Positions 32,519-42,300 of a stretch of 64,000 nucleotides of DNA are shown here, in pieces. A program made the position numbers and the translations under genes. The stretch comes from Chlamydia trachomatis. Its GTDB lineage: Bacteria > Chlamydiota > Chlamydiia > Chlamydiales > Rhabdochlamydiaceae. A model generated the notes under the pieces. It worked only from the letters and a program-made list of their open reading frames with translations. It made no database searches and was not told the DNA's origin. The first letter of the stretch is position 1, and each line of letters starts with the position of its first letter. The stretch covers positions 19,752 through 83,751 of the forward strand of contig CAMCLJ010000002.1 of NCBI GenBank assembly GCA_945875745.1, written 5' to 3'.

Positions 32519-35131
32519 ATGTTGAAAATCTTAACCTGCCTTATCTGTATATGCGTCTCTCTTGGTGGACTCTATGCAGTACCAGAGGAAAAGATTACAC
32601 CAGTTGCCACTATCTTAAGACAAAGACAGCCCCATTGGCGCCCGAAGATTGTCAGCTATCACCCTAACGGTTCTGCAGACACAATTATTTTTTACGAACA
32701 GATAGCTCAAGATCTGCAAGTACCTGTTAAACAGGTCAAGTTTTATCCTGAAGGACAGATATTAAATGAGATGGACCTAACTGTAGCAGCAGAGGATTCT
32801 TTAGGTTATAAAGAGTGGAAGGCAGACATTGTACCTCATGGCTTAAGTGTCTCTCTCTACCCTAATGGAGCTGTAGAAAAGGTCTTGCATTATGATCAGG
32901 GGATTTTACATGGGGAAATGAAACTTTTTTATGATAATGGAAAAGTGAAAACTGAAGGGGCCTTTAAACAAGGGCAGCGGCATGGCCTGCTTATTTCTTA
33001 TAATCCTGAAGGAATTAAGCAGGAACAAGCATTCTATTCAAATGGAGCGTTAGAAGATGAGCTAATTCGTTATTATCCCAAAGGGGCTAGGGCTACTCTA
33101 ATCCCTTATAAAAACGGACTACCCCACGGTAACGCCATGGAGTGGTATGAAAGCGGGTCTTTAAAAGCCAGTGCCGTCTATTCCAGTGGAGTCCTTCATT
33201 CAGACACAAGAAATCCGGCGTTGATTCTTTATAGTGGAGATAAAACTATTTTAGAGGTTCGGGATTATAAGCAAGGTGAGCCAACAGGCTCCCATATTAA
33301 ATATCATTCCAATGGAAAAGAACAGTATAAGATCTATTATCAAAACGGCAAAAAACAAGGTACAGAACAATACTTCGGGGTAGACGGAAGCCTTATCGGT
33401 GAGTGTACATATCAAGATGGTGTAGGTGTTGGAAAGCATTGGATCCGTCATGAAAATGGGGTCCTAGCTTATGTAGCAGAGTATGATAGTAACGGAAGCC
33501 TTGTTAGTCCTATTCAGGAATATTATCCTAATGGCAATCAAAAGTCTGAGCTTATTGTAAAAGATACAGAAAGAAATGGTCCTTATCGAGAGTGGTATGA
33601 GAATGGACAGCTCAAGGTAGATTATATTTATGCCAGAGGACAATTTGATGGGGAGCAGAAAGAATATTTCGAAAACGGCAACTTAAAATTGCGCGCCTCT
33701 TACAAAGATAAGCTCAAGGATGGTTTATACCAGGATTGGTTAGAGAGTGGGCAGCCAGTGAGTTTAATCACCTTAAAAGGTGGGGTTAAACAAGGGCTGT
33801 CTCGAATATGGCATCCTAACGGACAGATCCAGCTAGAAGAACAATATGAAGAAGGTGCTATCTCTGGCACAAGGAAAGAGTGGTATGATAATGGAGCTAT
33901 TAAGTTTGTAGGTCGCTATGAAAAGGGTGTGAAGGAAGGTTTATTTGAGGAGTGGAATGAGCAAGGGGAAAAGACCCTTGAGCTGAGCTATAAAAATGAT
34001 CTTCCCGACGGAGTAGTCGAGCTCTGGCATGGTAAAAATCGTTTAAAGCAGAAAGTCTTTTATGTAATGGGTAAAAAAGAGGGAAAAGAAGAAGAATACT
34101 ATTCCAATGGGCAGATCAAAGCTCTTGCTTTTTATAAAGAAGGTAAGCTTGACGGGACCGTATCTACTTGGTATGAAGGAGGTAGTCCTTGGCTTGTTAA
34201 ACGCTATCTTATGGGTGTTCCTACAGGTCAGCATAGTGAGTATTTTCCTTCGGAGACGGGATCAAAGACTGAACTCTGCAAAGTTTTCAAAGAATTTAAT
34301 TATAACGATAACGGTCTTCTTGAAGGGGATCAAAAAACCTATTTTCCAAGTGGAGGGCTTCAATCGCTTATTGGTTATTCTGATGGTGAAATGAACGGGT
34401 TAAAAGCTTTATGGGACTCCGAGGGTGTTTTATTGGAAGAGGCGACCTATGAATATGGTAGGTTGCATGGACGATTTTTTCAGAAGATGCAGGATGGTAA
34501 AGAGCTTGTCTACCATTATAAAGACAACCTGAAAGAAGGTTTACATCAAATCTTTTATCCGGCAGCTGAAGGGGTAGATAAAGTGATTGCCTGGGAGCAG
34601 ATGTATATCAATGATCTAGCAGAGGGCGAGGCTATCGAGTTCAATCCAAACGGACACAAAGTCTCTATTACTCCTTATGTGAAGGGATTGAAAGAAGGTC
34701 TGGCTCAGGTGGTTCATCCAAAAGGTCAGGTTCTTATCTCTCTTGAATTCCAAGCAGATAAAAAGAATGGAGCTTTTACTCAGTATTTTCCATCTGGTAA
34801 AGTCCAAAAGCAATCCCAATTTCTAGATGACGTGCAGGAGGGGCATGAGAAAACTTTTTTTGAAAGTGGCGCTCTCTGCGGTAGTATCGAATATCATAAA
34901 GGTAAAATTGATGGGGTATACCAAAAGTGGAATGAAAAAGGAGTTCTTGTTTTTGATGCTGAATATAAAGAGGGGTTCAGACACGGAAAAATGCATAAAT
35001 ATTACGATGATGGAAAACCTCATCTAATCCAAATATTTGTTAACGATGAGCTTCATGGTGTAAAAAAATCATATGACGTAGCCGGAGAAATCACCGAGAC
35101 ACGGTTTGATAACGGACATAAGGCTAGATAA
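32519..35131 (+). CDS. Large exported YwqK/MORN-like repeat protein
   Basis: 870 residues: a signal peptide (about 1-20, ending GLYAVP), then about 35 repeats of roughly 20-24 residues built on the pattern Y-x-N-G-x-hydrophobic-K ... Y-K-x-G-x-x-x-G, for instance YPNGAVEK, YDNGKVKT, YENGQLKV, FENGNLKL. This is the MORN-like (MORN_2, YwqK) repeat, which builds an elongated beta sheet. Repeats are too diverged to be recent. Function probably binding or scaffolding, at the surface or secreted. Monocistronic, followed by a strong terminator. No catalytic domain is seen. Confidence 0.85.
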   Translation: MLKILTCLICICVSLGGLYAVPEEKITPVATILRQRQPHWRPKIVSYHPNGSADTIIFYEQIAQDLQVPVKQVKFYPEGQILNEMDLTVAAEDSLGYKEWKADIVPHGLSVSLYPNGAVEKVLHYDQGILHGEMKLFYDNGKVKTEGAFKQGQRHGLLISYNPEGIKQEQAFYSNGALEDELIRYYPKGARATLIPYKNGLPHGNAMEWYESGSLKASAVYSSGVLHSDTRNPALILYSGDKTILEVRDYKQGEPTGSHIKYHSNGKEQYKIYYQNGKKQGTEQYFGVDGSLIGECTYQDGVGVGKHWIRHENGVLAYVAEYDSNGSLVSPIQEYYPNGNQKSELIVKDTERNGPYREWYENGQLKVDYIYARGQFDGEQKEYFENGNLKLRASYKDKLKDGLYQDWLESGQPVSLITLKGGVKQGLSRIWHPNGQIQLEEQYEEGAISGTRKEWYDNGAIKFVGRYEKGVKEGLFEEWNEQGEKTLELSYKNDLPDGVVELWHGKNRLKQKVFYVMGKKEGKEEEYYSNGQIKALAFYKEGKLDGTVSTWYEGGSPWLVKRYLMGVPTGQHSEYFPSETGSKTELCKVFKEFNYNDNGLLEGDQKTYFPSGGLQSLIGYSDGEMNGLKALWDSEGVLLEEATYEYGRLHGRFFQKMQDGKELVYHYKDNLKEGLHQIFYPAAEGVDKVIAWEQMYINDLAEGEAIEFNPNGHKVSITPYVKGLKEGLAQVVHPKGQVLISLEFQADKKNGAFTQYFPSGKVQKQSQFLDDVQEGHEKTFFESGALCGSIEYHKGKIDGVYQKWNEKGVLVFDAEYKEGFRHGKMHKYYDDGKPHLIQIFVNDELHGVKKSYDVAGEITETRFDNGHKAR

Positions 35132-35156
35132 ATGTACGCCGATTGCCTGATACCTT

Positions 35157-35195
35157 AAAAAACACCCTTTATATGAAAATAAAAGGGTGTTTTTT
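35157..35195. terminator. Bidirectional intrinsic terminator
   Basis: AAAAAACACCCTTT pairs over 14 bases with AAAGGGTGTTTTTT, loop of 11. It lies between convergent genes and carries A/T tails on both sides, so it can end transcription from either. Confidence 0.9.
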
Positions 35196-35198
35196 GTG

Positions 35199-35738
35199 TT
35201 ATCTAACAGCAGTTGGTATCAAATAGCTGAATTGACGGGACATTTCCTCGATCTCAGGCGATTGCTGAATTGATGTTACGACACCGCTAACAATCCTGCG
35301 GAATTGAGTCCATGCTTGGTTGATCTCGGGGATTTTTGCCCCTTGTTGACCTACCCAAGCACCTGCGTATAGACCGATTGTAGCGCTGCCAATTGATGGA
35401 AATGCGTGGTGATCAATATGAGAGGCTATAGCAGCCAGATCTGCTACTACAGAAACTATCTGAGGTAATTCCACCCCTGTAATTCTGGCTAAAAAACCTT
35501 GCGAGCATGCAGCTCCATTAAGGCGACCGAGTCTTGATCCTCCCTGCATTTGCAGACCAAAAAATATGCCAGCCAGAAATGCCGGCATAAAGAAATTGAT
35601 GCTTCTAAAAGCTGCAAAAATGCTTACAGCTGCAAACCCGACTTTTTCTGCAATTTCATGCCATTCTAGTCTAGCTGCTCGTACATTGCGGACCCATCGG
35701 AATCCAGGGACTTCAGCATTGATTCGGTCTTGTATCAT
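35199..35738 (-). CDS. Hypothetical alanine- and glycine-rich protein
   Basis: 179 residues, with two moderately hydrophobic, glycine-rich stretches (about 33-60 and 100-128) that could be membrane hairpins. A strong SD (GAGGATAAT) precedes the ATG. It follows a 45-residue exported protein gene by 30 bases on the same strand and is probably cotranscribed with it. No family recognised; glycine-rich hairpins would fit an inclusion or effector-type membrane protein, but this is speculation. Confidence 0.6.
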   Translation of the reverse strand: MIQDRINAEVPGFRWVRNVRAARLEWHEIAEKVGFAAVSIFAAFRSINFFMPAFLAGIFFGLQMQGGSRLGRLNGAACSQGFLARITGVELPQIVSVVADLAAIASHIDHHAFPSIGSATIGLYAGAWVGQQGAKIPEINQAWTQFRRIVSGVVTSIQQSPEIEEMSRQFSYLIPTAVR

Positions 35739-35768
35739 ATTATCCTCGTTTTACATCAAAAAAACAGA

Positions 35769-35906
35769 TTACTTTCGATCCTTATCACAATCACACTCTG
35801 AACAAGAGTTGATTGGTGGATTGGCTTTGGTTAAAGATGCTGTTGCATGTTGTAGAGAAGCAATTGAGACGCAGATAAATAATACTATTTGATAGAAAGC
35901 TTTCAT
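35769..35906 (-). CDS. Small exported cysteine-rich protein (45 residues)
   Basis: A short gene easily missed by length filters. ATG at 35906 with a strong SD (AAGGAG, 7 bases upstream) and a signal peptide MKAFYQIVLFICVSIASL ending near HATA. The mature part is about 20 residues and ends CSECDCDKDRK, a cluster of three cysteines with acidic and basic residues. It could be a small periplasmic protein or, with the lipobox-free signal, a secreted peptide. Start and stop are clean; function unknown. Confidence 0.6.
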   Translation of the reverse strand: MKAFYQIVLFICVSIASLQHATASLTKANPPINSCSECDCDKDRK

Positions 35907-36002
35907 GTGGATCTCCTTGAATTTTAAGAAAAACATCTAGATGATATTGCAAATGCAATCTTACTTGCAATAACAACTTTAATTTTATAAAGGTATTTAT
36001 TT

Positions 36003-36377
36003 ATGCACAGAACCACAAAACAGAAAGAAGCGATTTTAGACGCTTTTCACAGCATGCATCGTCCTTTAAGTATTGAAGAGTTATTTCATTATGCAGCAGG
36101 TAAGGTAGAGTCAATTAATATATCTACTATCTATAGAACGCTTAAAGTATTAATAGGCAAGAGGGTGATCCATAAGGTCGATATCCCAGGAGAGCATATC
36201 CGCTATGAGCTTGTGGTATCAAGTCACCGGCATTATTTTATTTGCCAGGTGTGCGATAAGGTCTATCCTTTAGAGTCTTGTCCCCACGGTCTTTTAGATA
36301 TGGTTCCCCCTGGGTTTTTACTAAAGGGGCATTCTGTAACATTAAGTGGAAGTTGCATGGCTTGCATAAGCCTTTAA
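36003..36377 (+). CDS. Fur-family transcriptional regulator (Fur/Zur-like)
   Basis: 124 residues. The N-terminal winged helix (about 1-75) includes TKQKEAILDAFHSMHRPLSIEELF and SISTIYRTLKVLIGKRVI-like recognition text; the C-terminal part has SSHRHYFIC and the structural zinc cysteines CQVC and CMAC. Fur proteins repress metal-uptake or related genes when loaded with Fe, Zn or Mn. Which metal cannot be told. It is monocistronic, with no obvious Fur box in its upstream gap. Transport genes in the window (metNIQ) are not evident targets. Confidence 0.85.
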   Translation: MHRTTKQKEAILDAFHSMHRPLSIEELFHYAAGKVESINISTIYRTLKVLIGKRVIHKVDIPGEHIRYELVVSSHRHYFICQVCDKVYPLESCPHGLLDMVPPGFLLKGHSVTLSGSCMACISL

Positions 36378-36383
36378 ATGAAA

Positions 36384-36407
36384 ACGGCCTCCTAAAAAGG
36401 AGGCCGT
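36384..36407 (-). terminator. Terminator hairpin of MOMP-like gene 1
   Basis: ACGGCCTCC and GGAGGCCGT form a perfect 9-base stem with a 6-base loop. On the minus strand it is followed by TTTTCATT, which fits termination of the porin gene; it may also stop the Fur-family gene from the other side, though without a T-run there. Confidence 0.8.
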
Positions 36408-36431
36408 ATACGATCTAATCTCAAACTGAGT

Positions 36432-37577
36432 TTAGAAGTGGAAACCAGCTTTCATTGTGAAACCTTGTAGTGTTAGGTTACCTTGAGCTGATGCAGATTG
36501 GAACTGATTGGTGTTAAACCATACTTGTTCTTCCCATCCGGCTTTTAGTTCTAACATATACGCTTCATCATAGAACCATGTCATGTACTCAAGACCGAGA
36601 CCGAGCTCAAGAACAGGAGTTATAGTATGGTTAGATTTTTTTGTGTTACGTACTTCAAAGTCAACTAGAGTTCCCGTTGACCCTACTCCATAAGCACTTA
36701 CTTTTTCACTTGTGCTGTAGTATTGGTACATAGCACTTAGTGCTAGGTTACCGTAGATACCCCAGTTACGTGAAAGGTGAAATACTGGATCTATACCCAT
36801 GCGGATACCAAGACCCCAAGATTCTTGAGATTGGTTTTTTTTCGCTTCACCGGAGAATTCAAACTCTCCTGCGTCTCCTGCTGGAGAAGTGAATGTTACA
36901 TCGTCAGCTGAAAATTCTTGGTTAAACTTTTGGTTAATCCAAGCTGTTTTTAAACCAATATGGGGTCTGAGTGTCATATAACGGCTAAGGAAGAAGTTTC
37001 TGCCTAGCTCTAAATCAATGACGTTATAGTGTAATGTCCAAGAAGCTTCTGCTTTGTCTAAGCCTGTTAGTGCTGAAGCAACGCCGACTCCTGAAATTCC
37101 ACTTTGGGTATAAGGTAGAACAACATAGTTATCATTATCTAACTTTGCTGAAGCAGAACTTTCGTTGTTAGTGATAGGATTGAGCCATGTCCATTCTGCA
37201 AATAGGTCCCATCCATCATGTTCGAATTCTAAACCAGCACCTAGTTTAAAACCTGGCTCCCACTTTCTATCCGCTTGTTTAACTTGCGAATGAGCAGGAT
37301 TTGGGTTTGTTGTGTTGTTACCGATTTCTCCAGCAAACGCATATGCTAGGCCATCTTGCTGTGCGTACCAGTAGATGAAGTCTGCGCTCATAAAAAAATC
37401 TGCGCCGTTACTTACACGTGGAGCTACAGGTGGTGTAATTACCCCTGTTGGCTGCGATGTAACGCCCATTGGCATGGGTGGTTGTTTCTGATTCATATCA
37501 GATGTTTGATCCGCAGCAACCATTGCTGTGGATAGTGACAATATACTTAGAGCAGATGCCCAATTTTTACTGATCAT
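36432..37577 (-). CDS. MOMP-like outer-membrane porin, copy 1
   Basis: About 381 residues: signal peptide (about 1-22, ending MVAADQ) then a beta-barrel-type sequence with alternating residues and aromatic belts, ending in a C-terminal phenylalanine (FTMKAGFHF), the BAM recognition signal. Landmarks shared with copy 2 are DFIYWYAQQDGL, WDLFAEWTWLNPI, ELGRNFFLSRYMTLRPHIGLKTAW and LGLGLEYMTWFY. The ATG at 37577 has GGGGG a few bases upstream; a TTG nine codons earlier is less likely. Chlamydial MOMP-like proteins are porins and main surface antigens. Confidence 0.85.
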   Translation of the reverse strand: MISKNWASALSILSLSTAMVAADQTSDMNQKQPPMPMGVTSQPTGVITPPVAPRVSNGADFFMSADFIYWYAQQDGLAYAFAGEIGNNTTNPNPAHSQVKQADRKWEPGFKLGAGLEFEHDGWDLFAEWTWLNPITNNESSASAKLDNDNYVVLPYTQSGISGVGVASALTGLDKAEASWTLHYNVIDLELGRNFFLSRYMTLRPHIGLKTAWINQKFNQEFSADDVTFTSPAGDAGEFEFSGEAKKNQSQESWGLGIRMGIDPVFHLSRNWGIYGNLALSAMYQYYSTSEKVSAYGVGSTGTLVDFEVRNTKKSNHTITPVLELGLGLEYMTWFYDEAYMLELKAGWEEQVWFNTNQFQSASAQGNLTLQGFTMKAGFHF

Positions 37578-37745
37578 TGCGTTTCCCCCTTTCAAGTTTT
37601 GCAATAATTTTTAAACTAAAACGTATGGCTTCCGTATACACAATATTTGATTTTTTCTCCTAATTATTTTTTTTTTTTGATGAAGCATTCAGTGTTTTCA
37701 TAGAAGAAACTTGGAGAATAAAAGTTTATTTTTTTTGGATAAGAA

Positions 37746-37781
37746 GGCATACGGACCTCATCAAAAGAGGGTCCGTATGCC
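37746..37781 (-). terminator. Terminator-like hairpin of MOMP-like gene 2
   Basis: GGCATACGGACC and GGTCCGTATGCC form a perfect 12-base stem, 14 bases after the stop codon of copy 2. The T-run on the minus strand is short (TTCTT), so it may also serve as an RNA-stabilising structure. Confidence 0.7.
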
Positions 37782-37794
37782 TAGAATTTCGATC

Positions 37795-38967
37795 TTAGAA
37801 ATGCAGTCCAGCTTTGAATGTAAACCCTTGTAGTGTCAGGTTGCCTTGATCTGACACATCTTGAAATTGGTTGGTATTAAACCATACCTGTTCTTCCCAT
37901 CCCGCTTTTATTTCTAACATATAGGATTCATTATAGAACCATGCCATATACTCAAGACCCAGACCTAGCTCAAGGACAGGCGTAAGGGTGTGGTTAGATT
38001 TTTTTGTGTTACGTAATTTAAAGTCAATAGGTTGAAGTAAGTCATTTATTCCGGTTCCAATGCCATAGGCACTAACCTTCTCGCTTGTCTTATAATATTG
38101 ATACAGAGCGCTCAGCGCTAGGTTGCCATAGATCCCCCAGTTACGTGAAAGGTGAAATACTGGATCTATACCCATGCGGATACCAAGACCCCAAGATTCT
38201 AGAGATTGGTTTTTCTTTCCTGTACCTGAGAATGTAAAGGGTGCGTTATCAGAAAGGCTTGGAAATTGTCCTGCACTTGTAAATGCTAGATCATCACTTA
38301 AGAATTCTTGGTTGAATTTTTGGTTAATCCAAGCTGTTTTTAAGCCTATATGAGGTCTGAGTGTCATATAACGGCTCAGAAAGAAGTTTCGGCCTAGTTC
38401 TAAGTCGATGACGTTGTAGTGGAGTGTCCAAGAAGCCTCTTCTGTAATTAATGAGATCCCTGCTATACCAACGGCTTTATTTCGAATACCCTTTGAATCG
38501 TAGGGTAGAACAAAATAGTTTTCATTGTCTAAGTTTTCTGAGGCAGAACTTTTATTGTCAGTAATAGGATTGAGCCATGTCCACTGAGCAAACAGGTCCC
38601 ATCCATCATGTTCGAATTCTAAACCAGCACCTAGTTTGAAACCTGGCTCCCACTTCCTATCCACTTGTTTAACGTGTGAATCAGAGGGCTTTTTATTTGT
38701 TGTATTGTTGCCGAATTCTCCGGCAAATGCGTAAGACAGGCCATCTTGCTGCGCATACCAGTAGATGAAGTCGGCACTTACAAAGATATCTGCACCATGA
38801 GTTACATTCGGAGCTACAGGTGGTGTAATTACCTCTGTTGGTTGTGATGTAACGCCAATTGGGATATTGGTTTTTTTGTGATTGACATCAGATGGTTGAT
38901 CGGCAGCAACCATGGCTGTTGATATTGATAGCATACTTAGAGCGAACGCCCAATTTTTAACGATCAT
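37795..38967 (-). CDS. MOMP-like outer-membrane porin, copy 2
   Basis: 390 residues, same architecture as copy 1: signal peptide MIVKNWAFALSMLSIST, barrel, terminal FTFKAGLHF. The two differ mainly in predicted surface loops (residues around 90-100, 140-165, 225-245 and 305-320) while barrel strands are almost identical. The ATG has a strong SD (AAGGAG). Each copy has its own terminator and so probably its own promoter. Loop divergence on a conserved barrel is typical of antigenically varying porins. Confidence 0.87.
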   Translation of the reverse strand: MIVKNWAFALSMLSISTAMVAADQPSDVNHKKTNIPIGVTSQPTEVITPPVAPNVTHGADIFVSADFIYWYAQQDGLSYAFAGEFGNNTTNKKPSDSHVKQVDRKWEPGFKLGAGLEFEHDGWDLFAQWTWLNPITDNKSSASENLDNENYFVLPYDSKGIRNKAVGIAGISLITEEASWTLHYNVIDLELGRNFFLSRYMTLRPHIGLKTAWINQKFNQEFLSDDLAFTSAGQFPSLSDNAPFTFSGTGKKNQSLESWGLGIRMGIDPVFHLSRNWGIYGNLALSALYQYYKTSEKVSAYGIGTGINDLLQPIDFKLRNTKKSNHTLTPVLELGLGLEYMAWFYNESYMLEIKAGWEEQVWFNTNQFQDVSDQGNLTLQGFTFKAGLHF

Positions 38968-39112
38968 TGTGGTGACTCCTTTTCATTTTGGAAGCTAGAT
39001 CGTCAGTCGATTTTGATGTAAGATATCTTATTTTTCAAATTATTTTTTATCACAACCCGTAGCACTCGATAGAAAAGAGTCTAATGGCAAGAGTTTGCTA
39101 TTTTTGATGAAG

Positions 39113-39146
39113 AAAACTAGGGACCTCATACAAGGTCCTTGGTTTT
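39113..39146. repeat. Orphan terminator-like hairpin
   Basis: AAAACTAGGGACCT pairs with AGGTCCTTGGTTTT over 14 bases (two G-T pairs), loop of 6. Core GGGACCTCAT is shared with the hairpin after MOMP-like copy 2. It may be a leftover of a lost porin copy. Confidence 0.6.
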
Positions 39147-39349
39147 AAGAATTTTGATCTTTATTTAAAGAAAATGGGTTAGCTAGGTTCTAGGGATTTC
39201 TACAATCTCAGTTAAAATAGGTAGAACCTAAAAATAAAAAGACGAATGGATCAACTTAAAAAAGCTTGTTATTTTTATAAAAAAAATCGGGATTATGAAT
39301 TCTTCATGTTTCAAAACTCAATTTTATTATCAAGCAGGTCTGATTTGAG

Positions 39350-39385
39350 TGATCAGTCCATGATCGAAGGGCCATGGACTGATCA
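39350..39385 (-). terminator. Terminator-like hairpin after putA
   Basis: TGATCAGTCCATG pairs perfectly over 13 bases with CATGGACTGATCA, loop of 10, lying 6 bases beyond the putA stop codon. No T-run follows on the minus strand, so termination efficiency is uncertain. Confidence 0.6.
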
Positions 39386-39391
39386 GTAATA

Positions 39392-42300
39392 TTAGAGGAT
39401 TGGGTTTCTATGTTCCCCTTCCCGAACACCTAAATTTCCATACCGGTGGTAGTCTACACTTAAAGCCATTTCCCTTAGGTAGTGGAGGAGTTCAAACCGT
39501 CCGCTTGATAAAACGGGTCGGTGGCAGAGATAGACGTTGCTCTCAGCAGCATGCTCTTTGAGAGGACCTGTTGGATCAGATAACAGACGAACTCTTTCAA
39601 ACAATTGATTTTTAAGACGTTGTAAAAACTCACCTTGTGTTTCTTCTTTTATCTTAACCGTTGGGCAGTGGTGTTCCCACTGATCGTTAAATACAACGGG
39701 AGACATCCCACGTGTCCAGCTGATTTCCAAGTTGGTATGGCAGCTGATTGCAGCAGCAATCGATCGGAAAATATCAAGAGGTTTGTCACTATCTTGTATT
39801 CTTAGACACATTTTTTTTCTGGGTTTATAAAGCAGTTTGTTATCCTGACCTAAAACAAGATCCCCTTGTGCATCGATTTTCCCATGTAAGTAGGTCTGTT
39901 TAAATCGCTCTGCCCAGTAGGCATAGTTAGAAATGCTCGCATACCATACACCTAGTTCTTCTGCCGATAGAGGGATCTTCTGGATAAATGAGCTGAGTTC
40001 ATTGACTTCTTGAGGTACAGGATGTTTTTCTTTGGGAAGAGCGATTTCGGTTGGCTGTGCGAACTGAAATAGGTAATTTGGACCGCCCGCTTTCGATCCA
40101 TATCCAAAGCTGCTAGCTTTACAACCTCCAAAAGGTTGCCGTTTGACAATAGCTCCGGTAATAGTTCGATTGATATAGCAGTTACCCGCTTCAATTTTAT
40201 CTAGCCATTTTTCATGTTCCCGCTGATCTAGGCTACTTAACCCCGATGTGAGGCCGTATGGTGTTCCATTGGCCAGTTCTATAGCATGGGAGAGGTTGTT
40301 AGCTCTCATGAGTCCCAGGACCGGTCCAAATAGCTCTGTCTTATGCATAAAGCTGCTCGGTTTGACTCCTAGCTTGACACCTGGTGACCACATAAGAGGG
40401 TTTTTGTGATCTTGTTTTGGCTCTACAAGCCAGGACTCCCCTTCTTCTAAGGTAGTCAGTGCTTTATGGAGTGTATCATGTGCTTTACGAATAATTGGTG
40501 TCACTTTCGATGAAAGATCCCAAGCAGAGCCGACTTTCAGACTTAATACAGCATCCTTCAAATGGGATAAAAAATGGGGATCGTCATAGACTTCTTTTTC
40601 TAAAATAGCAAGACTTGCCGCGCTACATTTTTGTCCTGAATGACTAAATGCAGAATGGATCAGATCTTTGATCGCCAGGTCTCTATCGGCCATAGCGGTG
40701 ATGATCAACGCATTTTTACCTCCGGTTTCTGCCGAGAGAGCTACATTTGGATTCGTCCTTTGGAAGAATTCAGCGGTTGATGTAGCACCAGTGAGGATAA
40801 TCGCATTGATTCTTGGATCTGCAATGAGCCTTGTGCCAACGGGCTCATCTTTGCAGCTAAAAAATTGCAGGACGTTTTTAGGGATTCCAGCTTCCCATAA
40901 AAGGTTTACAAGAACCCAGCCGCTGAGTACCGCTTCGGGAGCAGGTTTAAATAAGACACAATTGCCGGTGCAAAGAGCTGCTAAAATCCCCCCTGTTGGG
41001 ATAGAGACAGGGAAATTCCATGGTGGTGTGATAAGAATCGTTCCTTTGGATTTCCAATGGGTATCGGTGCATTCGTGCATTTTAAGCATAGCGCGAAGGT
41101 AATATTCGATAAAATCAATAGCTTCAGAAATTTCAGGATCAGCTTCTAAGATTGTTTTGCCCCCATCAGCCATCATAGCTCCTGTAAGCTCCCCTCTTTT
41201 TTCACGCATTTTTTGAGCGGCTTTTGCAAAGATCGAAGCTTTTTGCATCACATCCTTTTTCGCCCACGAAGCTTCCTCGTGCTTTGCGCATTCGATTGCT
41301 TTATTTAACTCATCCCACCCCGCCATAGAAAAAGTATACAGGACCTGATCTGGGTAGGCTGGATCTGCTCCAGACCCTTCAGGCGATGATTGGTGATATT
41401 CTTTCCCTGCGATGACGCAAGGGATCGATGAGATTTTTTTTCGATGCCACTGCTCGATGATCTGCTGCGCCCATTGTCTATTGATTGGCAGTGAAAAATC
41501 AGTATCTGCTTCATTTTCAAAATGAGTTGTAGGATCTCTATATATGGCTGTCTCGAATCGATTTTGTTCTCTTCTTGGCTTTACACCTACCTGATTCATC
41601 TGCTGGCAAGATTGAGAAAATAGATCCGCTTGCTCATGCCATTGAGCTGAGCCTGCTCGGAGTCCAAAGGTGTGTCGTAAAAAGTTTTCAGGCCCCGTAT
41701 TTTCATCTAGCCGCCTAATTAAATAAGCAATGGCACTTTGGAAATCTTCTTTTACTGCTACGGGACAGTAGAGCAACATATCGCCTGTCAGCCTATGGAC
41801 GACCCTGCGTATATGATCGGCCATTCCTTCTAACATCTCAAATGAGGTTTGCCCTTCGACCCTGTATTCAGAGCGTAATAACATTGCGTAGGCGATGTCG
41901 AACAGATTGTGACTACCGATTCCTAAATGAACTGCTTTTGCATTCTCATGTACACAACCATAGCCGAGCATCCGTTTATAATTGGCATCGACTTCTAATT
42001 TTGTTTTATACGGCGCCTGGGGCCATATTCTAGTACTGGCTTCAAACTGCTCCATCGCAAGGTTGGCTCCCTTAACGATACGAATTTTAATTGGGGCTCC
42101 CCCTTTTTTTAATCGATCGATTGCCCATTCTGTGAGCTCTTTTTGAATTTCGAATGAATCAGGTAGATAGGCCTGTAGAACAATTCCTGCCGAGAAGTGA
42201 TGGAATTCTTCTTCTGATAGCACCTTTTTGAAAATTTCTTTCGTTAAGATGAGGTCTCTATATTCTTCCATGTCAAGGTTTACAAATTTAGTCACCTCAG

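Larger units (their letters stand above)
38968..39391. other. 424-base gap between MOMP-like copy 2 and putA: three hairpins, no gene
   Basis: No open reading frame or RNA gene is apparent. It contains, from left, the presumed promoter region of copy 2, a 14-base hairpin (39113-39146), an AGGTTCTA/TAGAACCT inverted repeat (39185-39229) and the putA terminator-like hairpin. The first hairpin shares the core GGACCTCAT with the terminator of copy 2 but no gene ends there. Confidence 0.6.
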
